A stretch of DNA of 11,544 nucleotides from Thermoplasmata archaeon (GTDB lineage: Archaea; Thermoplasmatota; Thermoplasmata; Thermoplasmatales; Thermoplasmataceae). The stretch covers positions 1-11,544 of the forward strand of contig JAJZXT010000020.1 in the NCBI GenBank assembly GCA_021806355.1, given 5' to 3'. Within the stretch, counting starts at the first letter, position 1. Every line of letters begins with the position of its first letter. The position numbers and the translations under genes are program-made. The notes under the pieces are model-generated. The model was not told the DNA's origin. It searched no databases and saw only the letters and a list, made by a program, of their open reading frames with translations. Below, piece after piece: positions 1-8,116 of this stretch.

Positions 1-1
1 G

Positions 2-916
2 GAACCCCAATTTGAGGGACAGACAAAATCCAAACTTGGGAACAGTGAGATGAGGGGCATTGTGCAATCTGTTGTAGAGAATCAGATGAAGGAATATCTG
101 GAAAGCTACCCTAACATTGCCGAAATAATAGTCAAGAGGGTTCTTGCTGCCGCGGAAGCGAGAGAGGCTTCAAGAAAGGCAAGGGATCTTGTCAGGAGAA
201 AGAGCGCACTTGAGGGCGGAGGATTGCCGGGTAAATTGTCAGATTGCTCATCCAACGATCCTGAAAAGACGGAGATATACATTGTAGAAGGAGACTCTGC
301 AGGTGGTTCTGCAAAACAGGCAAGAAACAGGGATTTCCAGGCGGTGCTTCCGCTTAGGGGAAAAATCTTGAATGTAGAGAAGGCAAACGATTTTAAGGCA
401 CTCAGCAACCAGGTAATCAGAGATCTAATAACCGCAATTGGCACCAACGTCAAGGAAGATCTTGACATCAAGAAGCTGAGGTACGGGAAGATTATAATAA
501 TGACTGATGCAGATGTTGATGGGGCACACATCAGGACGCTTCTCCTGACATTTTTCTACAGGTTCGCAAAGGAACTGATCACTTCCGGGAAGATATTCTT
601 TGCAGAAACGCCCCTTTATCGTATCCAGAAGGGCGACAAAATAGCTTATGTTTACACTGATTCCGAACTGGACAGGCTATCCAGGGAATTTGGAAAGAAT
701 GCAGTTATTCAGCGATTCAAGGGTCTTGGTGAAATGAATCCTTCCCAGTTGTGGGAAACAGCCATGTGCCCTGAAAGCAGGAAGCTTGTGGAAGTTACAG
801 AGGATAATGCCTCGGCTGCAGATCATATGTTCTCCATCCTGATGGGGGAGAAAGTCGAGCCAAGAAGAAAATTCATTGAGGAAAACGCAACCTATGTTAC
901 AGAAATAGACACGTGA
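2..916 (+). CDS. gyrB: DNA gyrase subunit B, 5'-truncated by the window edge
   Basis: This is the C-terminal ~304 residues of the ATPase/TOPRIM subunit of type IIA topoisomerase; with GyrA it introduces negative supercoils using ATP. The frame is open from base 2 and begins with the GyrB segment PQFEGQTKSKLGNSE, so the gene starts upstream and the ATG at 50 is internal. The TOPRIM domain is clear: EGDSAGGSA with metal-binding Glu96 of the fragment, PLRGKILNVEKA, and TDADVDGAHI with Asp169 and Asp171. The family C-terminal signatures QRFKGLGEMNP and MGEKVEPRRKFIEENA follow. No long insertion is visible in the TOPRIM part, unlike the enlarged E. coli protein. gyrA follows after 10 bases, so the two are co-transcribed. 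The GyrA box in the partner makes gyrase rather than topoisomerase IV the right name. Archaeal gyrases are generally held to derive from bacteria by transfer. Confidence 0.97.
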   Translation, partial: EPQFEGQTKSKLGNSEMRGIVQSVVENQMKEYLESYPNIAEIIVKRVLAAAEAREASRKARDLVRRKSALEGGGLPGKLSDCSSNDPEKTEIYIVEGDSAGGSAKQARNRDFQAVLPLRGKILNVEKANDFKALSNQVIRDLITAIGTNVKEDLDIKKLRYGKIIIMTDADVDGAHIRTLLLTFFYRFAKELITSGKIFFAETPLYRIQKGDKIAYVYTDSELDRLSREFGKNAVIQRFKGLGEMNPSQLWETAMCPESRKLVEVTEDNASAADHMFSILMGEKVEPRRKFIEENATYVTEIDT

Positions 917-923
917 GGATGAT
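915..923 (+). promoter_or_regulatory. Shine-Dalgarno of gyrA (supports the TTG start)
   Basis: GAGGATGAT overlaps the gyrB stop codon and ends three bases before the TTG at 927. It resembles the archaeal GGAGGTGAT sequence with one extra A. Together with the frame continuing straight into the GyrA N-terminus, this supports the non-ATG start. Confidence 0.55.
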
Positions 924-926
924 TAA

Positions 927-3320
927 TTGGAAAAGAAAAGCATAGAAGAAGAAATCAAGAAATCATATTTAGAATACGCAATGAGCGTTATCGTAAGCCG
1001 GGCTCTCCCTGATGTGCGGGATGGGCTGAAACCAGTACAGCGAAGGCTGCTTTTTTCAATGAATGAAATGGGTTTTACACATGATAAACCGTACAGGAAA
1101 TCGGCCAGGATAGTAGGAGACACCATGGGTAAGTACCATCCACATGGAGATTCTGCGATCTATGAAGCACTGGCCAGGATGGCCCAAGATTTCACTCTTA
1201 GGTACCCTCTCATAGACGGGCAGGGGAATTTTGGTTCCATAGACGGCGATTCTCCCGCGGCAATGAGATATACAGAAGCAAGGTTAGGCAGGATATCGGA
1301 GGATATGCTCATGGATCTCGACAAGGAAACAGTGAATTTCAGGTTGAATTTTGACGGTTCCTTGCAGGAACCTGATTTCCTGCCTTCAATGATACCCAAT
1401 CTTATAATCAACGGGGCATCCGGAATAGCGGTCGGAATGGCAACGAACATTCTCCCGCACAATCTATCAGAAGTTTGTGATGCTATCTCAATGATGGTAA
1501 AGAATCCGGAATCCGGAACAAGTGACATAATGAAGCACATCAAGGGTCCGGACTTCCCCGGAGGGGGAATAGTTTTTTTCTCAAAAGCATCAATGGAGTC
1601 CTACGAAACCGGAAGGGGTAAGGTCGTTGCACGTGGCGAGGTTAATCTCGATGAGAAGAAAAGGATAATCATAACCAGCATACCCTACGGCGTCAATAAA
1701 TCCCTTTTCCTTGAAAAGATGGCAAACCAGGTCAAGGAGGAGATACTGACAGGAATAACAGATATCAGGGATGAAAGCAGCAGGGAAGGCATGCGTATTG
1801 TCATAAAGATCAGGGACGATGAAACAAAAGGACTTGTATTGAACCAGCTATATGCCCACACAGATCTGGAACAGTCCTCCGGAATAATTAACCTGGTTCT
1901 GGTGAACAATGTTCCAAAGATTCTGGGGATAAAGGACATATTGGGGCACTTCATAGACCACAGGCTGAGCACTATCCTGAAGCGCAGCAATTTTGACCTG
2001 AGAAAGCTCAGGGAAAGGGATCACGTTCTCTCAGGTATAGAAAAGGCTCTTGCCAACATTGATAGGACAATCGAGATAATCAAGAATTCAAGCGATCCAT
2101 CGGAAGCAAGGACAAAACTGATGGAGTTTCATGATATAACAGAAATCCAGGCCAGCGCAATACTCGAAATGAGGTTGCAGAGGCTCACATCCCTGGAAAT
2201 TGAGAAGGTAAAATCGGAAATACGGGAAATAAGGACAAGCATAGCAAAACTTGAGGAAATAATATCGAGCGATGCTAAGAGGCGTGAAATACTGCTTCAG
2301 GAAATTGCATACGTGAAGAAGCAGTACGGCGATAAAAGGAGAACAAAGATCATATTCAGGGATGTTGAGGAGCGATCCATTACCGATGTCATTCCAATGG
2401 AGGAATGCGTCCTGATATTAACTGAAAAAGGATTCCTCAAGAGAATCGCCCTTGATGAATACAGGGCACAGAGAAGGGGAGGAAAGGGAATAACAACGTC
2501 CTTCAGGGCGGAAGATATGCCAAAGAATATCATGCACTGTAATTCCCACGACGCTGTGCTATTTTTCACAAACACCGGAAGGGTCCTGAAGAGAAATGTG
2601 TATGAGATAGAAACCAAGAGCAGAAAGTCCGTTGGAGTATCTCTTGGTTCTGTCCTGAATTTATCAGAGGGAGAAATCGTTAAGCATATAATGAGGGATT
2701 ATGAAGAATTAAAGGGATATCTCATCGTTGCCACAAGGAATGGAAAAATAAAGAAGCTTAAGAAAGACCAGCTTAAGAATATAAGGTCAAATGGGTTGAG
2801 GCTAATAACACTCAACGATGACGATGAAGTTGTTGCGGTTGAGCCGATGGATAAAGAGATGTCGCTCATAATAGTCTCAAATGCCGGAAAGGCGTCCATG
2901 TTCAGTTCCAGTGAAATCAGGAACACCGGCAGGGGTTCAATGGGCGTAAGGGCCATGAGGCTGAAGAATAAGGACAGGGTTATCAGCGCATTTCCAATCG
3001 AAGAGGGCCAAACGCTTCTTACAGTGAGTACACGGGGAATTGGAAAGAGAACCGATCCATTGGAATTCAAGTCACATAGAAGAGGCACTGGTGGTGTCCT
3101 CTGTATGAGGCAAAGCTCGAAAACGGGGCCAATATCTGCTGCCCTTCCCGTACAGGATGGTGAAGATGTCTTGATTATGACAAGAAATGAAATGACGATA
3201 AGATTAAACGTCTCAAAGATCAAGGTGCAATCAAGGGTCACATCAGGGGTAAAATTGATCAATCTTGGGAAGGAAGATGAGGTACTCGCTATCGGAAGAA
3301 TAGGTCCGGAAGATGAGTAA
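927..3320 (+). CDS. gyrA: DNA gyrase subunit A
   Basis: This is the complete DNA-cleaving and DNA-wrapping subunit of gyrase, 797 residues, started by TTG. The N-terminal breakage-reunion domain opens with YAMSVIVSRALPDVRDGLKPV. The active-site tyrosine is Tyr115 in AAMRYTEARL. The quinolone-determining stretch GKYHPHGDSAIYEALARMAQ has Ser76 and Glu80, so serine and an acidic residue are both present. A coiled-coil region follows (about residues 350-460). The C-terminal domain starts near residue 480 and contains the GyrA box QRRGGKG at 515-521, diagnostic for gyrase. Six repeats of the type TEKGFLKR / TNTGRVLKR / TRNGKIKK / SNAGKASM / STRGIGKR / TRNEMTIR match the six blades of the DNA-wrapping pinwheel. 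The protein ends in GPEDE and lacks the long acidic tail of the E. coli subunit (875 residues). The homoserine dehydrogenase ATG lies inside its last codons. Confidence 0.98.
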   Translation: MEKKSIEEEIKKSYLEYAMSVIVSRALPDVRDGLKPVQRRLLFSMNEMGFTHDKPYRKSARIVGDTMGKYHPHGDSAIYEALARMAQDFTLRYPLIDGQGNFGSIDGDSPAAMRYTEARLGRISEDMLMDLDKETVNFRLNFDGSLQEPDFLPSMIPNLIINGASGIAVGMATNILPHNLSEVCDAISMMVKNPESGTSDIMKHIKGPDFPGGGIVFFSKASMESYETGRGKVVARGEVNLDEKKRIIITSIPYGVNKSLFLEKMANQVKEEILTGITDIRDESSREGMRIVIKIRDDETKGLVLNQLYAHTDLEQSSGIINLVLVNNVPKILGIKDILGHFIDHRLSTILKRSNFDLRKLRERDHVLSGIEKALANIDRTIEIIKNSSDPSEARTKLMEFHDITEIQASAILEMRLQRLTSLEIEKVKSEIREIRTSIAKLEEIISSDAKRREILLQEIAYVKKQYGDKRRTKIIFRDVEERSITDVIPMEECVLILTEKGFLKRIALDEYRAQRRGGKGITTSFRAEDMPKNIMHCNSHDAVLFFTNTGRVLKRNVYEIETKSRKSVGVSLGSVLNLSEGEIVKHIMRDYEELKGYLIVATRNGKIKKLKKDQLKNIRSNGLRLITLNDDDEVVAVEPMDKEMSLIIVSNAGKASMFSSSEIRNTGRGSMGVRAMRLKNKDRVISAFPIEEGQTLLTVSTRGIGKRTDPLEFKSHRRGTGGVLCMRQSSKTGPISAALPVQDGEDVLIMTRNEMTIRLNVSKIKVQSRVTSGVKLINLGKEDEVLAIGRIGPEDE

Positions 3321-4287
3321 GAAAAGAATCTTCATATTGGGGGTTGGGGCTGTTGGAAAAAATCTCCTGCTCAATATTAAGAACAATACAATGAATTTCA
3401 ACTTCGATGAGCATTTCAGGATAATCGGCGCGGCAGATTCAAGATCAATTATTCTTGGTGAGGAAGGGATATCTCCCGAAAATCTGCTGAGCGCAAAAAT
3501 GGAAGGAGCCCTGGAGAACGCAGGTTCAAAGACAGCAAGGTTGCCAAATCCGGATGAGGTGGATATCCTCATTGATGCCAGTACGGCAAGCAAGGATGGG
3601 TTAAGGGAAACGAACATCTACAAGGATTTTCTTCTCGCAGGCAAATCTGTTGTTACATCCAATAAATCACCGCTGGCTAATTTCTGGCCGGAAGTCATGA
3701 ATTTCAGCAAGGAAGGAAAGGGAAATATACTCTATGAATCCACGGTGTGCGGCGGGTTGCCATTGTTCAACATGGTCAGGTCTTCCCTGCACGGGATGAA
3801 GATAATGCAATTTTCAGGCATCGTGAACCTCACCACAAATTACATTCTTGAAATTATGAGAAGAGGCGGCAGAATGGACGAGGCAATTCAGGATGCTATC
3901 AGGGAAGGCTTTGCCGAAACAGATTATTCCGATGATGTAACAGGCCTTGACAGTGCAAGGAAATCCATAATAATTTCAAATTCTCTATTCGGGACAGAAT
4001 TCAGGCTAAGGAACTTGAAATATGAGGGAATAACTTCAAGCATAGAATTTGAGAATGGATCAAGAAAGATGCTTCTTTCGACGGTAACCAGGAGAGATGA
4101 TGAAATTATTGTAGAATCGCGCATCAGGAACGTAAATAAAAACGAAAACTTTTACAATCTTGGGCCTAAATCCATGGCTTATGAACTCAAGCCTTCAGGA
4201 AGATCAGCAATCTTCGTCTCAGAAGATTTTGATGGCCCGGTGGAAACTTCCCTTGGTGTGCTCAGTGATATTATCGCCCTTGCCTGA
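3313..4287 (+). CDS. hom: Homoserine dehydrogenase (monofunctional, no ACT domain)
   Basis: The enzyme reduces aspartate-4-semialdehyde to homoserine with NAD(P)H, the branch point towards threonine and methionine. At 324 residues it has the short archaeal form, with no aspartokinase fusion and no C-terminal ACT regulatory domain. The N-terminal Rossmann fold shows GVGAVG at about residues 7-12. VVTSNKSPLA carries the conserved Lys118, YESTVCGGLP the conserved Glu142, and GLDSARK the catalytic-type pair Asp213 and Lys217. The conserved substrate-loop segment reads GIVNLTTNYIL, with Leu where Gly is common. The ATG at 3313 overlaps the last 8 bases of gyrA in another frame. No strong ribosome-binding site is visible (GGAAG lies directly against the ATG), so translation is probably coupled to gyrA. 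The stop is 25 bases from the convergent stop of the next gene. Confidence 0.95.
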   Translation: MSKKRIFILGVGAVGKNLLLNIKNNTMNFNFDEHFRIIGAADSRSIILGEEGISPENLLSAKMEGALENAGSKTARLPNPDEVDILIDASTASKDGLRETNIYKDFLLAGKSVVTSNKSPLANFWPEVMNFSKEGKGNILYESTVCGGLPLFNMVRSSLHGMKIMQFSGIVNLTTNYILEIMRRGGRMDEAIQDAIREGFAETDYSDDVTGLDSARKSIIISNSLFGTEFRLRNLKYEGITSSIEFENGSRKMLLSTVTRRDDEIIVESRIRNVNKNENFYNLGPKSMAYELKPSGRSAIFVSEDFDGPVETSLGVLSDIIALA

Positions 4288-4312
4288 AACCGGTTCGCAT
4301 TTCTCCCGGAGG

Positions 4313-5458
4313 CTAATTTTCACTATTTCTTAAGCCAAGTTCCACAAGCATATCATTGCCGAGCTGGCCAAGGACCCTGAGCCTGTCTCTCACATAGCTC
4401 TTTGAGAACCCATTGTTCACGGATGGATCAGAATTCTTCTCCGATAAGGTTGAAATATATTCCTTAAAATTCTCCTTCATTAACCCAAAAACGATACGAC
4501 CAAACTCAAGGTATGAAGGACCTGATAGTATGTCATTCCCATTTACCGAAAGTTTTGAAAGCTTAAGCCTGTTCTGTTCAAGTTCAAGCAAGGTTCCATA
4601 GATCCTGTCAAGGGGGTCCTCAATCCTCTCGATCTCCAATGTGTTATTCATGGCGGGTTGGCTGGTTATGTCCATGCTTCCGTTTTCATCCTTGTATTCC
4701 ACCGAAAGAAACGAATTTTCTGTACCTCTTGACATAACAAAAGTGAAGGACGAGGATTTTTCAAAATCCTGGAATACTACAAACAGGTTTCCCTTGTTTA
4801 TTGTTGTGGAAACCAGGCTGTATCTGTCAAGCTTCTCATAATCGAGCTGCGGTTCCTTGCCTATCCATGTGGAAGCAGATCTCACCGGTATCTTCAATCC
4901 CTTTTCCAGTGTGGAGAATTTCAGTGATTCCTTTAGCATTTCAAAGTCTCTTATATTAAGGGTAAAATCATATTCTATTCCATTCTGGCATGAGTATCTT
5001 GCAATGCCTTCATATGCTCCATTGACCCACTTGATGCCAATGGAATAATCCAGGATGTCTAATGGATCATTCGATAGAAACGCTTGCATGGATTTATTAG
5101 CATTCAGGAGCAGGGCATTTATATTTGCCGAGAGTTCAGATATCTTCTGGTTCTTTTCCTCGACAACCCTCTTCTTGTAATTTTCTATTGCACCCTTTGT
5201 AAAATTTATTATGGTGTTTTCTGTGTCAAGGATGCTTGATATACCCTTTTCATTCCTGTACGCCTCAAATACTTTTGAAATTGATATAACCAGCGAATCT
5301 ACATCGGACAATTCTCCTGGAATGGATGCCTTCAATTTCTCCAGGGCTTCTGCTTGCGCCAATGAATCCCTCTGGCTTCCTATAGCATCAACCATATATG
5401 TAAAGAACGCCTTAAACTGCCTTGCATTCCTCACTTCAGGGGAATCCTGCATTTCCAT
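4313..5458 (-). CDS. Unrecognised soluble protein, 381 residues
   Basis: I do not recognise this protein. It reads as one uninterrupted frame on the minus strand, with composition and codon use like its neighbours, so it is very likely a real gene. A GTG at 5461 lies directly before the ATG at 5458. The ATG is preferred because a TATA-like box is centred about 25 bases upstream and no Shine-Dalgarno is present, which fits a leaderless mRNA. There is no signal peptide or membrane helix. The N-terminal third is charged and probably helical, with a likely coiled coil around residues 90-125 (YKKRVVEEKNQKISELS). The middle (about 135-280) has alternating hydrophobic and aromatic residues suggesting beta-structure, for example in WVNGAYEGIARYSC. 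The end is helical again. It may be specific to Thermoplasmatales. It is convergent with hom and divergent from the membrane-protein pair, so the context gives no clear role. Confidence 0.75.
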   Translation of the reverse strand: MEMQDSPEVRNARQFKAFFTYMVDAIGSQRDSLAQAEALEKLKASIPGELSDVDSLVISISKVFEAYRNEKGISSILDTENTIINFTKGAIENYKKRVVEEKNQKISELSANINALLLNANKSMQAFLSNDPLDILDYSIGIKWVNGAYEGIARYSCQNGIEYDFTLNIRDFEMLKESLKFSTLEKGLKIPVRSASTWIGKEPQLDYEKLDRYSLVSTTINKGNLFVVFQDFEKSSSFTFVMSRGTENSFLSVEYKDENGSMDITSQPAMNNTLEIERIEDPLDRIYGTLLELEQNRLKLSKLSVNGNDILSGPSYLEFGRIVFGLMKENFKEYISTLSEKNSDPSVNNGFSKSYVRDRLRVLGQLGNDMLVELGLRNSEN

Positions 5459-5478
5459 CACAGGAGGGAATTGATTAT

Positions 5479-5488
5479 TATTTATTAA
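5479..5488 (-). promoter_or_regulatory. Candidate TATA box of the minus-strand 381-residue gene
   Basis: On the minus strand this reads TTAATAAATA, centred about 25 bases upstream of the ATG at 5458, with a purine-rich CAAGAA just before it as a possible BRE. The spacing fits a leaderless archaeal transcript starting at or within a few bases of the start codon. The region is AT-rich throughout, so chance matches are possible. Confidence 0.45.
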
Positions 5489-5556
5489 TTCTTGTTGAAA
5501 GCAACTTTTAATTCTAAATTGTATTTATTATTAAATAATATTCAATCAATCAAAAA

Positions 5557-5564
5557 CATAATAT
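5557..5564 (+). promoter_or_regulatory. Candidate TATA box of the two-helix membrane protein gene
   Basis: CATAATAT is centred about 25 bases before the GTG at 5586, and the bases between show no Shine-Dalgarno sequence, again as expected for a leaderless transcript. A second candidate, TTTATA at 5567-5572, is closer to the start than is usual. The AT-rich setting lowers certainty. Confidence 0.4.
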
Positions 5565-5585
5565 CGTTTATAGATTTTCAACGAT

Positions 5586-6053
5586 GTGGAAACACAAGGC
5601 AAAGACAACTCGTTGAAACCCTTGCTTGATCAACTCAGGCTGACAATTAAGGGAGTAATGCTTCTTTCGGAGCAGAATCAGGAAATATCCAGGTTGGACA
5701 TAGTGAATAAGCTCATGGAGGACGATCCTGAAGTGAGGGAGTTCTTCTCAACAATTTCAACAGGGAGGAACCAGAGATTTCTGGAACTCCTTATCACGGG
5801 AATAGGGCAATTCATAACCGCTTCCGTGCTGTTTATCTTTGGGGTACTTCTTCTCTTTCCTTCCCTGTCACCCAGCTTCTCAATCAAGAACTTTCTTGAC
5901 TATTACGCCGGTGCTGTAACTTATTATGCGCGATCCTCCGGACTGCTTTACATTTCTGTCATGATTTCATTCCTAATATCCGTGTTTCTTCTGGTTTCAG
6001 CGTTTTTCACAATCAGGGTTGCAAAGAATTCACTCCTGATCATAACAAAGTGA
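5586..6053 (+). CDS. Small two-helix membrane protein, function unknown
   Basis: This 155-residue protein starts with GTG. I do not recognise a family. The first ~65 residues are polar and helical, with an acidic stretch MEDDPEVREFF near 45-55. Two hydrophobic segments follow, at about residues 68-95 (FITASVLFIFGVLLLFP) and 118-145 (ISVMISFLISVFLLVSAFF). A short loop rich in tyrosine separates them (DYYAGAVTYYARSS). The N-terminal polar domain and the short basic C-terminus would lie on the same side of the membrane. The transporter gene begins 10-19 bases downstream, so the two are probably one transcript, and this protein may be an accessory partner of the transporter; that is inferred from position only. 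The ATG at 5584 is in another frame and is not used. Confidence 0.75.
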   Translation: METQGKDNSLKPLLDQLRLTIKGVMLLSEQNQEISRLDIVNKLMEDDPEVREFFSTISTGRNQRFLELLITGIGQFITASVLFIFGVLLLFPSLSPSFSIKNFLDYYAGAVTYYARSSGLLYISVMISFLISVFLLVSAFFTIRVAKNSLLIITK

Positions 6054-6060
6054 ATCATTC

Positions 6061-6066
6061 AGGATG
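6061..6066 (+). promoter_or_regulatory. Shine-Dalgarno of the APC transporter gene
   Basis: AGGATG precedes the ATG at 6073 with six bases between. For the ATG at 6064 this element would abut and overlap the start codon, so it argues for 6073 as the start. Confidence 0.35.
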
Positions 6067-6072
6067 CCGGTT

Positions 6073-7890
6073 ATGAATAAGAGAACGCTTGCAAAATTTG
6101 TCGTATCGCTCAGGGCAATTTCAACCATCATTGGAGTCATAATGGTTCTTGTCGGAATTGTACTTTCACTTGGGTCACTCAATTCAATATCGCAGATATC
6201 GCATCTGGATATTGGAACGGTATCATATTTCATGGTCGTAATTTCCTTAATTTTTTTCGGACTATTGCTGATTCTTTCTTATCCGACCACTTACAGGGTT
6301 AAATTTGTCAAACCCTCCATAAGGAGCCATGAAAACCCATCCTACGGCCTATGGATCATGATTGGGCTTGGCGTTGGTTCAACACTGGGTTCCCCCCTCT
6401 TTCTGCTGATTCCTGAAAATGCCGTGCAATATGGCGTCATCTCGATACTGTCATTGACAATTGCCAGCCTTATATCATTCGGAATGGCAAAGGTATATTC
6501 TGACGTGTATGCGTATCATGCAGGGAGGGGAAAGGATATAGTCGGGGGCCCTGCATTTATCAGGGAAGCATATGGAAGAACATCACTCAGGTATTTTGTC
6601 TCAAGGACTTCCATGTGGGTAGCAAACTCGTCGCTTTCAGCTTATTGCATGATTATATTTTATGACCTTCTTTACGAGATTCTTCCCAGGACTATCTCGG
6701 TGACCTTTTTTTATGGATATGGCGAACAAGTAATTGTCTACTCAATACTTGCAATGATTATCTTGTGGTTTATCATAAATGCCTTCTTTGAAGAACGATT
6801 TCTAATCATAATAGGAAAAATACAATTGTTTTTTGTGATTGTGATGGCATCCATATTAATTGCAGAGTCATTCTTTATATTCGGCCCCCATCTGGATTTT
6901 GCAAGATTTTATAAAATACCATTCGGTTCCAACTGGATATTTGACCTCCTGATCAATACGGGATATCTGTATATTCTTTTCTTTGGTTTCCAGGAAATAA
7001 TGGCATTCCAGCGTGAGGTAAAACAAGAAATAACAATGACTTTCCCCATTATAAGAAAAAAATTCAACGCTCAGAAAAGTACCATTTTGAAGGTTTCAAT
7101 GTTTCTCACAGTTCTTATATCATCCAGCATAAACATACTATATTCAATCTCGGTAATGCTTTCAGGAGTTGCAACGGGCACTATTCAAAGCGCAACGATC
7201 CCGGCGCTATATATTGCACAGACATTGCAGGGGGATGCCGGCGCATTTTTTATCATAGTTGCATTCCTTATCGCCACCCTTACCACATTCACCCCAGCTT
7301 TTCTTGCAGCCTCCAGGCATTTGAAAGTTCTGGGTGAGGATAAGATATTTCCTTACTCTGTTTCAAAGGTCTCATGGGTTTTCACTCTTGTATTCATAGT
7401 GGTACTTGCAAGTGCAGGTGAAAATTTCCTCCTTAGCATAACAGATTTCATGGTTTTAATCAGTCTGGGTTTAATAGTATCATCAGGTTTCCATTATAGG
7501 AAAGAACTTGGAAGGCTGAATGGGTACTTCTTTCCCATTTTCACATCAGGGGTCACTCTTTTCTTCGCTATGATGACATACTTCATAGATCCGATAGTTG
7601 TGTTATTTTCCATAATCGTTCTCGTGTTCAGTTACCTGATTCATGATCTTATCTCTATGGAAAGAATTTCATTGAGGATATTCAGTGGCATGTTTGAAAT
7701 TATCCTGCTTGTAATAATCTCTGTCTTTATGATATCCTACAGGGTATTTATACCTATAAACACCAGCTTCATTTCATTGGGTGCTACAGGTGCTGCCAAC
7801 TTAGCACTCGTTCTATTATTAGCGGCTGGAATCGCCAACATCACAGATGGGATGGCTGAATTATACGCCATCAGGTCAAGGTATCATTGA
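6073..7890 (+). CDS. APC-superfamily amino acid/polyamine permease-like transporter
   Basis: This polytopic membrane protein of 605 residues has an estimated 14-16 membrane helices. It resembles amino acid-polyamine-cation permeases, secondary transporters that use an ion gradient. The clues are GLGVGSTLGSPLF in the third helix, which matches the unwound glycine-rich TM1 of the LeuT-type fold, then GGPAFIREAYG after the following helix, like the GG-Y-x-REAFG motif of the family. Further on, AASRHLKVLGEDKIFPYSVSK resembles the ASR-x-hydrophobic-x-x-x-x-D-x-hydrophobic-P motif. Two helices precede the APC core (about residues 16-34 and 50-70) and two more follow it, so it is longer than a 12-helix permease (about 450-500 residues). 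An alternative ATG lies at 6064, three codons earlier, without a usable Shine-Dalgarno. The substrate cannot be told from the sequence. It follows the two-helix membrane protein closely. Confidence 0.85.
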   Translation: MNKRTLAKFVVSLRAISTIIGVIMVLVGIVLSLGSLNSISQISHLDIGTVSYFMVVISLIFFGLLLILSYPTTYRVKFVKPSIRSHENPSYGLWIMIGLGVGSTLGSPLFLLIPENAVQYGVISILSLTIASLISFGMAKVYSDVYAYHAGRGKDIVGGPAFIREAYGRTSLRYFVSRTSMWVANSSLSAYCMIIFYDLLYEILPRTISVTFFYGYGEQVIVYSILAMIILWFIINAFFEERFLIIIGKIQLFFVIVMASILIAESFFIFGPHLDFARFYKIPFGSNWIFDLLINTGYLYILFFGFQEIMAFQREVKQEITMTFPIIRKKFNAQKSTILKVSMFLTVLISSSINILYSISVMLSGVATGTIQSATIPALYIAQTLQGDAGAFFIIVAFLIATLTTFTPAFLAASRHLKVLGEDKIFPYSVSKVSWVFTLVFIVVLASAGENFLLSITDFMVLISLGLIVSSGFHYRKELGRLNGYFFPIFTSGVTLFFAMMTYFIDPIVVLFSIIVLVFSYLIHDLISMERISLRIFSGMFEIILLVIISVFMISYRVFIPINTSFISLGATGAANLALVLLLAAGIANITDGMAELYAIRSRYH

Positions 7891-8116
7891 ATTGAGGATG
7901 GCCTAAAGCCTTGACTTCTTTATCCATAACTCAGCAAAGTTTTGGGAATTCGTTGAGACCTGCAGCTTTTCTTGCAGAAGGGGTTGAGAATTTTAAGTGG
8001 TTTGTATTCATCACATTCGCATAATCGGTACGGATCGTAAAACTTGCGGGGATAGCATTATCACATTGTTTTTGGCTAATTTCTTAAGAAAGCACCATCA
8101 TCAATGAGAAGAGGAA
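7891..8116 (+). other. Intergenic stretch with no convincing gene
   Basis: This gap between the transporter stop and the promoter of the next unit shows no RNA gene or repeat. An open frame with a TTG at 7911 runs 37 codons to a TAA at 8022-8024; it has no Shine-Dalgarno and no recognisable protein. A weak inverted repeat CTGCA/TGCAG (7960-7964 with 7973-7977, loop of 8) is too short to call a terminator. T-rich runs near 7911-7925 and 8066-8095 could serve as archaeal termination signals, but none stands out. Confidence 0.4.

Noticed and set aside
106..531. Minus-strand open frame of 141 codons inside gyrB
   Set aside because: It lies wholly opposite the conserved TOPRIM coding region and its translation is serine/leucine-rich low-information sequence typical of an antisense shadow.
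2699..3262. Minus-strand open frame of 187 codons inside gyrA
   Set aside because: It is opposite the conserved GyrA C-terminal repeats and shows no recognisable domain or start signal.
3243..3617. Minus-strand open frame across the gyrA/hom junction
   Set aside because: Both plus-strand genes are unmistakable here and their conserved motifs occupy the same bases.
4288..4312. Possible shared terminator between convergent stops
   Set aside because: Contains only the short palindrome ACCGGT and no stem-loop or oligo-T tract that would support termination in either direction.
7960..7977. Inverted repeat CTGCA...TGCAG
   Set aside because: A five-base stem with an eight-base loop and no following T-run is not enough to call a terminator or operator.
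7911..8024. 37-codon open frame with TTG start in the gap after the transporter
   Set aside because: No Shine-Dalgarno, no recognised protein, and of a length expected by chance; a gene relic cannot be excluded.
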